11,712 bases of DNA from Bacteroidales bacterium (GTDB lineage Bacteria; Bacteroidota; Bacteroidia; Bacteroidales; UBA10428): the NCBI GenBank assembly GCA_030626465.1, contig DAOUOU010000075.1, positions 1 through 11,712 of the forward strand, given 5' to 3'. Position numbers and translations under genes: made by a program. Shown here piece by piece: positions 6,591-11,712 of this stretch. The notes beneath the pieces were generated by a model. It searched no databases, was not told the origin of the DNA, and saw nothing but the letters and a program-made list of their open reading frames with translations. Each line of letters opens with the position of its first letter. The stretch's first letter is position 1.

Positions 6591-7508
6591 TCAGTATTCT
6601 TTGATATCATTAAACTTAAAACCTATCATGACTTCGTGAGTCCCGAAATGATACGATCTGAGCTGATTGATTCCAATATCGTATGAGTAACCAATTTCTA
6701 TTTTGCGCTGATAGGCAAAGCCGACCATTATTGTCACTGCATCCTGACTGCGGAAGGAAAGACCTCCCCATATCTTGCTGCGGTCCCATTGTCTTTTGCC
6801 ATACCACACCCTTACATTGAAGTCTACTTGCAAAGGGATTGCAGCTACTTTTCGCAATATTATGGTTGGCTCAATAGAGAGTTCTCTGTTGACCAGATAC
6901 TTATAACCACCATGTAAATAATAGTGTTGCTTGAGTCTGCTTAGATTTGTTATAGCAGTATCCTCCCCGATTTTTAATTTATTTCCGAGGAGGTTGGTTA
7001 ATGACAAGCCGGCATGATAGGTCGAAGAAAAGAAATACAAACCAACTGTAGCATCAGGCCCGTAATGTGTAAATGTTTCTCCTGTATAGACAGGGTCGTA
7101 GGTAGCTGTTTCACGCGATCCGTCGATCTTGTATTGAAATGCCCCCACGGCAAGGCCCATTGATATTTTCATATCTTCTGCAATAGCATAATTGTATGCA
7201 TATGTAAAACTTATACTTGTCCTGCTTGTCGGACCTGTAGCATCGTGCATAATATAACCGCCCAGCCCCATTGGTTGATTTATGGTAGGGCCAAACATAC
7301 TGATTACATTAGTAATAGGAGAATCCGTAAATCCTGCCCACTGCAACCGGCTATTGGTTAAGATCTGATAATAGGGATATGTTCCTGCCAATGCCGGGTT
7401 AATCAGGAACGGATTTGTCATAAATTGTGTATAAAGCGGATCCAGGTTAGAGCTTACTTTAAGCACACAACTTAAAAGCAATATGGTTATAAAGGTTAGT
7501 TTTCTCAT
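6591..7508 (-). CDS. PorP/SprF family type IX secretion outer-membrane protein
   Basis: A 305-residue outer-membrane beta-barrel protein of the PorP/SprF family. Members work with the type IX secretion system, and several are needed to secrete or anchor one particular giant cargo (SprF for SprB in Flavobacterium johnsoniae). A signal peptide spans about residues 1-20. The mature protein begins with the family hallmark DPLYTQFMTNPFLINPALAG (23-42), and alternating beta strands run to the C-terminal HEVMIGFKFNDIKEY. Its length is normal for the family. The ATG shares its A with the TAA stop of the upstream giant gene (TAATG on the minus strand), so translation is probably coupled. The adjacency identifies the giant protein as its likely partner. 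I give no symbol because many paralogues exist in these genomes. Confidence 0.95.
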   Translation of the reverse strand: MRKLTFITILLLSCVLKVSSNLDPLYTQFMTNPFLINPALAGTYPYYQILTNSRLQWAGFTDSPITNVISMFGPTINQPMGLGGYIMHDATGPTSRTSISFTYAYNYAIAEDMKISMGLAVGAFQYKIDGSRETATYDPVYTGETFTHYGPDATVGLYFFSSTYHAGLSLTNLLGNKLKIGEDTAITNLSRLKQHYYLHGGYKYLVNRELSIEPTIILRKVAAIPLQVDFNVRVWYGKRQWDRSKIWGGLSFRSQDAVTIMVGFAYQRKIEIGYSYDIGINQLRSYHFGTHEVMIGFKFNDIKEY

Positions 7509-10500
7509 TATCTGACAATTGTAACGGTTCCGGTAAATGTATCTTGTATTCCGTCGTTAGGTGTAATAATATAATAATATGTACCTACCGGCAGATCCTT
7601 TCCATTTTTCTGTGATTTTCCATCAAACATATGATGCATGTCAATACCATATGGTTTGCTGTAAAATACTTGTTGTCCCCAACGATTAAAGATTACCACT
7701 TCAAGTTTCGGATATTGTATTGCATTGGGTATAAACCAGTAATCGTTGAATCCATCTTCGTTTGGAGTAAATACGGCATACACTTTTATTGGTCGCTGTA
7801 TTCTAACAAACACTGTTGCTTTCTCTATACATCCATCATGTGTTGTACCGAAGAAAGTGACCAATTGGTCTTCTGTAGGAGTAAGCGTAGTGATAGGACC
7901 TGTTGTTGTGCTAAAGGGACCTATGCCACTCCAGCTGTATTCAGCATACGCATCAGCATTATACAGACTTAATGGTTGTCCCTGGGGTTGATAAATTGTA
8001 TCTCCAATTCTAAATCCGTCAGTCCCAATATATGAGTTCAGGGTGTCGAAAAGAGAGATGTTGATCAGTTCAAAATCCATGCACCGATCGGTTCTAACGT
8101 AAACCACAACCTGAACTTCTTCGCGGGCTGTGATTGATACAGTATCTTCAGTGGCGTCATCCGGGAAATCCAGTAGTTCAGGTGTCCATTCAAAACTTGG
8201 ATTAATCACCTGGTGATAAACCCTGAGTTGCCATCTGGAAAGATAACATATCGTAGTATCTTCAAGGAATCGGGGAGGTAAATTCAGATCATTTGGTATT
8301 GGAGTAATACCCATTCTGGCACCAATTACTTCCTCTCCTTCAAGAATGGTTGTATTGATGATCTCACAATTATTCGCATCCTGGATAGTAACGGTATAAG
8401 TGCCAGCCTGCAAACCTGTTCGTGATGAATCGCCGGTAACACCATCAGACCATGCATAAGTAAATCCTCCGGCACCTCCTATCGATGTGTAACTAATAGA
8501 TCCGTTTTGAGAAGGATTGCCATCCAGTTCATATTCATGACAGGCAGGGTCATTCGTTGATTTGGTTACATTAATAGAAGGAGGATCATTGATTGTAACC
8601 AGTGTATCAAATCTTCTGCCGGTGAAATCTTCAATACGCAGAGCGTAATTACCACTCTCAAGCGTATCAATTGTAAAGAAATTACCTGTTATATTTGGAA
8701 TAATAAGTGCGCCAAGCGTGATCGTGTAAGGAGGCGTACCGTCATTCATCCATATCCTGATCTCTCCGGAAGCTTCCCCGTAACACCGGGCATCAACCGC
8801 AACAACATCCACATCAAGGTCAATTACGATAATATTTATGGTAGTATCCCATGGACAACCCAGTGAATCTTCCACATGAACATCATATGGTCCGACTACC
8901 AGGGTGTCAAATAATGGATCTGTTGTTAGCGCTCCGCCATCAATCGAATAGCGATAGCCTGCTCCAACTGTGTATGGGATACCTCCGCTTGGATTCAACA
9001 GGATTGATCCGTAACCATCGCCCTGAACATGTGTAATAACCGGGTTACCAAGCAATAGGGAGGGACTTGCCATTGAAGTATCCTTGCTATATTCACAACC
9101 ATTGGCATCGCGATAATATACCGTATAGTTACCTCCCGGCAGATTGCCGAACAAGTTGGCTGCCTGATAGTCTGTTCCGTTAATTGAATATTCGATAAGC
9201 CCGGTGCCTCCTGAGGCATATGCCCGGATCTGACCGACCGGATTTGTATAGCAATCTGCAATGGGCGTAATAATTATACTGTCAAGTACTAATGGTGGCG
9301 GATCGGTGAGCGCAATAGCAGGCCATGTGGCATTGCACCCGTTTGCATCTGTAACAAGAACATCATAGTTACCGGCTCCCAGACCAGGGAATATGGTTGT
9401 ATCAGCCTGATCAGGAATTGCTCCTGCGCCACCAAGAACTGATACGGAGTAGGGTAATCGTCCGCCACTTGCAACAACAGTCAGAGCTCCCAGATCTCCA
9501 TTACATAGTATAGGTGTTATAATCACTGTATCAATAGCTAATAGCACTGGTATTCCCAGAATTAGCGTATCACTGTCGATTGTATCACAGCTATTGGCAT
9601 CAGTAAGTCTTATCATATACGACCCCGGTGCCAGGTTTTCAAAAATGCCTGAATCATTGATTACATGCACCGGCTCCAGAATAAAGGAATAAGGAGTCGT
9701 TCCTCCACTCGCTGTTGCAACAATGCGACCATTGTTGTCGCCAGTACAGAATACACTGTCGGTAACAGCAGCACTTACAAGCACAAGTGGATCGGGTTGA
9801 TAAATTGTGACTGTTGTATCGATATAACATCTTTTTGCATCTTCTATTCTGATGGTGTAAGTACCGACAGGTAATCCTGAGAAATAGCCTGAGTCAGCAG
9901 TTTCAGATGGTGTTGATGGCAACAGGGTGAAAGTGAGTGAGCCGGTTCCGCCGGATGCCTGAACACTAATGTAACCTGTGGAATCTCCAAAGCATCCTAT
10001 CGTATCCGTATAATTTACTGCATCAATATTTATTGCAGGCGGTGAGATAACATCAACACTTGTTGTTCCTGTACATCCGAGAGCATCAGTGACTGTTAAA
10101 CTATAAGTCCCGGCACATAATAATACGGAATCTGTTCCATTGCCACCGGCCGGTGGAGGGCTCCAGTTGTAATCGATATATGGAGGAACTCCGCCCAGTA
10201 CATTCACTATACCAACAGCATCACATGCTCCCGGACAACTTTCTCTTAAGCCCCGGGGGATGATATATGAGGTATTTGCAGGCTCGAGTATTGGGATACT
10301 AACTGTTCCTGAGAAATAGTCCACACTGGTCAAAAGACCTGTGGCTATGGCAGTATCAGTGAAGCTCATAGAAGCATATACAATATCACCATCTATACCA
10401 CCCATATTATTGGCCGTATCTTTGATCATTACAGCCCATCCTCCTTCGGCAGGATTAAAACCGTATAATGTACTCCAGTCGCCGGTTGCAGCAAATGTAC

Positions 10501-11712
10501 CATCTATGGGCCTTGGTTCAGTGCAAACATCCAGTGTATCAGTTAATGCAAGCTCAGTAGTAAAGCATAAGGTATCTAAATCGCCAGGAGGGGGCGGAAA
10601 TGGTATACATGGATTGAAAAAGTCTATTTCCATAGGTCCTTTCTTGAGTGTGAGCATTGTGCTGCCATCGGGGGCTAGCAGGTAATATCCCATATCTACG
10701 ATGAACATATGCCCGCTGGTGGCCAGACAGATCTCTATTACTGTATTCGGACCGATCACGAATGGAGCGGGAGCTCCTATTGTGGGTTGAATAGGCCCGG
10801 CAATAGTCAGAATAAATGAATCTATCGCATTTCCGCATGGTGCATTTCCTACCGCATCGAGATAAATAGTAACATTTCCGGCTTGCTGGTCAATGATACT
10901 TGACGTATATGTTGGAGCAATAATTTTGTTATCATCGAAAGTACCGGTACCTGATGAACTCCATGTAAAATCAACGGCATTCAGCACATAAGCTCCGGCA
11001 ATTTGCAAAGATGCGCTATTGCATATGACAGTATCGTTACCTGCTTCCGCTATCGGAGCTGCAATAACTGTCACATCTGTTGAGTCAGTATCTGAGCATC
11101 CGTTATCATCGGTAACAGTATAGATCAATCGGAAGCTTCCATCAGCAGGTGAGGTAAATGTAGGTGTTTCGATATCTGTAGCATCAAGATAAATACTGCC
11201 GCTTCCTGACCAGGCATGACTATAAGTACCGGATCCTCCCGTTGGATTACCATTAAATAACAATCCCTGGTTTTGACAGGTACTTGCATTCTTTGGCAAT
11301 ACATTTACAGAGGGCAGATTATTGATGGTTACAGTAACACTTCCGGTCATGTTGCTCTGACATGCAGTAACAGCATCGGTAGCTACCACAGTATAAATGC
11401 CGGGGACAGTCTGATTACCGAAAGATATGGGAGAACCAGTACCAGCTACAATATTCCCTGTGGGAGCACCACCGAGATAAAGCTCATAGTTAACACCTGC
11501 CTGGCTGCCATCAAGACCTACAGGCACACCGGAACCACCTAAACAATAGCTGCCGCCACCGGTAACATTGAAAGCAACGGGCAGAGGATCGATAGTGACT
11601 ACGGCATTGCCGGCCATGTTGTTCTGGCATAAGGTAGCAGCATCGGTAGCAACGACGGTATATGTTCCTGCAGCAGTCTGGTTGCCGAAAGATATGGGGG
11701 CACCGGTACCGG
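7508..11712 (-). CDS. Giant T9SS-secreted SprB-repeat protein, 3' part (start outside window)
   Basis: Cell-surface giant protein exported by the type IX secretion system, probably an adhesin. At least 1400 codons are present and the frame stays open to the right edge. The Met at 11617 lies inside a repeat and is not the start. Numbering from that Met: 89-residue Ig-like repeats to about 102; PKD/Ig-like segments (about 103-188 and 189-274, the second opening EAGNDTVIC); a beta-sandwich that may be P-domain-like (about 275-425); eight SprB-like repeats (about 460-1096); an unassigned beta-rich stretch (1097-1275); and the gliding motility-associated type B C-terminal domain (about 1277-1369: YAVFTPNEDGFNDYW, FNRWGQQVF, DLPVGTYYYII). 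That last domain routes the protein through T9SS. Paired Cys in most repeats fit disulfides outside the cell. The stop overlaps the ATG of the PorP/SprF gene by one base. Confidence 0.93.
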   Translation of the reverse strand, partial: GTGAPISFGNQTAAGTYTVVATDAATLCQNNMAGNAVVTIDPLPVAFNVTGGGSYCLGGSGVPVGLDGSQAGVNYELYLGGAPTGNIVAGTGSPISFGNQTVPGIYTVVATDAVTACQSNMTGSVTVTINNLPSVNVLPKNASTCQNQGLLFNGNPTGGSGTYSHAWSGSGSIYLDATDIETPTFTSPADGSFRLIYTVTDDNGCSDTDSTDVTVIAAPIAEAGNDTVICNSASLQIAGAYVLNAVDFTWSSSGTGTFDDNKIIAPTYTSSIIDQQAGNVTIYLDAVGNAPCGNAIDSFILTIAGPIQPTIGAPAPFVIGPNTVIEICLATSGHMFIVDMGYYLLAPDGSTMLTLKKGPMEIDFFNPCIPFPPPPGDLDTLCFTTELALTDTLDVCTEPRPIDGTFAATGDWSTLYGFNPAEGGWAVMIKDTANNMGGIDGDIVYASMSFTDTAIATGLLTSVDYFSGTVSIPILEPANTSYIIPRGLRESCPGACDAVGIVNVLGGVPPYIDYNWSPPPAGGNGTDSVLLCAGTYSLTVTDALGCTGTTSVDVISPPAINIDAVNYTDTIGCFGDSTGYISVQASGGTGSLTFTLLPSTPSETADSGYFSGLPVGTYTIRIEDAKRCYIDTTVTIYQPDPLVLVSAAVTDSVFCTGDNNGRIVATASGGTTPYSFILEPVHVINDSGIFENLAPGSYMIRLTDANSCDTIDSDTLILGIPVLLAIDTVIITPILCNGDLGALTVVASGGRLPYSVSVLGGAGAIPDQADTTIFPGLGAGNYDVLVTDANGCNATWPAIALTDPPPLVLDSIIITPIADCYTNPVGQIRAYASGGTGLIEYSINGTDYQAANLFGNLPGGNYTVYYRDANGCEYSKDTSMASPSLLLGNPVITHVQGDGYGSILLNPSGGIPYTVGAGYRYSIDGGALTTDPLFDTLVVGPYDVHVEDSLGCPWDTTINIIVIDLDVDVVAVDARCYGEASGEIRIWMNDGTPPYTITLGALIIPNITGNFFTIDTLESGNYALRIEDFTGRRFDTLVTINDPPSINVTKSTNDPACHEYELDGNPSQNGSISYTSIGGAGGFTYAWSDGVTGDSSRTGLQAGTYTVTIQDANNCEIINTTILEGEEVIGARMGITPIPNDLNLPPRFLEDTTICYLSRWQLRVYHQVINPSFEWTPELLDFPDDATEDTVSITAREEVQVVVYVRTDRCMDFELINISLFDTLNSYIGTDGFRIGDTIYQPQGQPLSLYNADAYAEYSWSGIGPFSTTTGPITTLTPTEDQLVTFFGTTHDGCIEKATVFVRIQRPIKVYAVFTPNEDGFNDYWFIPNAIQYPKLEVVIFNRWGQQVFYSKPYGIDMHHMFDGKSQKNGKDLPVGTYYYIITPNDGIQDTFTGTVTIVR
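7511..7789 (-). other. Type B T9SS C-terminal sorting domain
   Basis: The last 93 residues of the giant protein match the gliding motility-associated C-terminal domain (TIGR04131/CHU_C type). The landmarks are FTPNEDGFND, then VIFNRWGQQVFYS, then a DGK turn, and finally LPVGTYYYII before the terminal beta strand TFTGTVTIVR. Type B cargo usually depends on a PorP/SprF partner, and such a gene follows immediately. Confidence 0.93.
8348..10240 (-). repeat. Eight SprB-like repeats
   Basis: Eight consecutive, strongly diverged units of about 70-85 residues begin near protein positions 460, 540, 623, 704, 786, 863, 943 and 1023 (numbered from the Met at 11617). The common pattern is C-x-G-x(3-5)-G, then a strand, SGG-x-PY, an aromatic strand, L-xx-G-x-Y-x-V-x-V-x-D-xx-GC, and a linker with DPP or similar. 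Units 6 and 7 have lost some hallmarks: unit 6 lacks the first Cys, and unit 7 has FTGRR where the second Cys is expected. The divergence argues against recent expansion and against slippage at DNA level. Confidence 0.85.
11312..11710 (-). repeat. 89-residue (267-base) tandem repeat, array cut by the window edge
   Basis: One full unit (11710-11444) and the first 44 residues of the next (11443-11312) repeat at exactly 267 bases. The shared segment begins GTG-(A/S)-PISFGNQT and continues through TYTVVATD or IYTVVATD to a Cys and a (D/N)xLP linker. By direct count 31 of 44 residues are identical. The second part of the full unit contains SYCLGGSGVPVGLDGSQ. More copies probably lie to the right of the window. 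Confidence 0.85.

Noticed and set aside
10341..10685. 114-codon plus-strand open frame inside the giant gene
   Set aside because: It is antisense to a continuous, well-supported coding frame. Its Ser/Pro-rich translation reflects the complement of the repeat codons.
11615..11617. ATG at 11617 as start of the giant gene
   Set aside because: The frame is open to the window edge, and the residues before this Met match the equivalent part of the next 89-residue repeat. No signal peptide follows the Met.
7508..11712. Giant gene as a phase-variable or diversity-generating target
   Set aside because: No homopolymer tract, reverse transcriptase, template repeat or invertase site is visible in the window.

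Overview
The window is chromosomal DNA of a member of the Bacteroidota. The strongest evidence is a gliding/type IX secretion (T9SS) type B C-terminal domain on a giant SprB-repeat protein, directly followed by a PorP/SprF family gene. A DUF4296-type lipoprotein, the asnS–rpoN–PAP2-like gene order and a TAnnTTTG-type promoter element agree with this. I cannot go below the phylum with confidence.

Left part, plus strand (1-3860): the 3' end of asnS (asparaginyl-tRNA synthetase, truncated by the window edge); a gene-poor stretch of about 760 bases; rpoN (sigma-54); and a small PAP2-like membrane protein 23 bases behind rpoN. The gene-poor stretch holds degenerate heptamer repeats, two modular clusters of GC-rich hairpins, a 70-codon open stretch on the minus strand that looks like a gene remnant, and an AT-rich rpoN leader.

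Right part, minus strand (11712-3838), in transcription order: a giant secreted multidomain protein whose start lies beyond the right edge; a PorP/SprF family outer-membrane protein whose ATG shares one base with the stop codon of the giant gene (TAATG); a hairpin and a probable promoter; then a tight three-gene operon of a DUF4296-like lipoprotein, a radical SAM protein of the COG0731 type and a GT-B (MurG-like) glycosyltransferase. The glycosyltransferase and the PAP2-like gene converge and their coding ends overlap by 23 bases.

Functionally, the giant protein plus PorP/SprF pair is a T9SS cargo-and-anchor module. The cargo carries 89-residue repeats, PKD/Ig-like segments, a possible P-domain-like module, eight SprB-like repeats and a type B sorting domain, and it is translationally coupled to its likely outer-membrane partner. 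The three-gene operon has no assured link to that module. I found no tRNA, rRNA, CRISPR array or intact insertion sequence. No wholly new system is evident. The least explained parts are the asnS–rpoN intergenic region and the N-terminal repeat/P-like portion of the giant protein.
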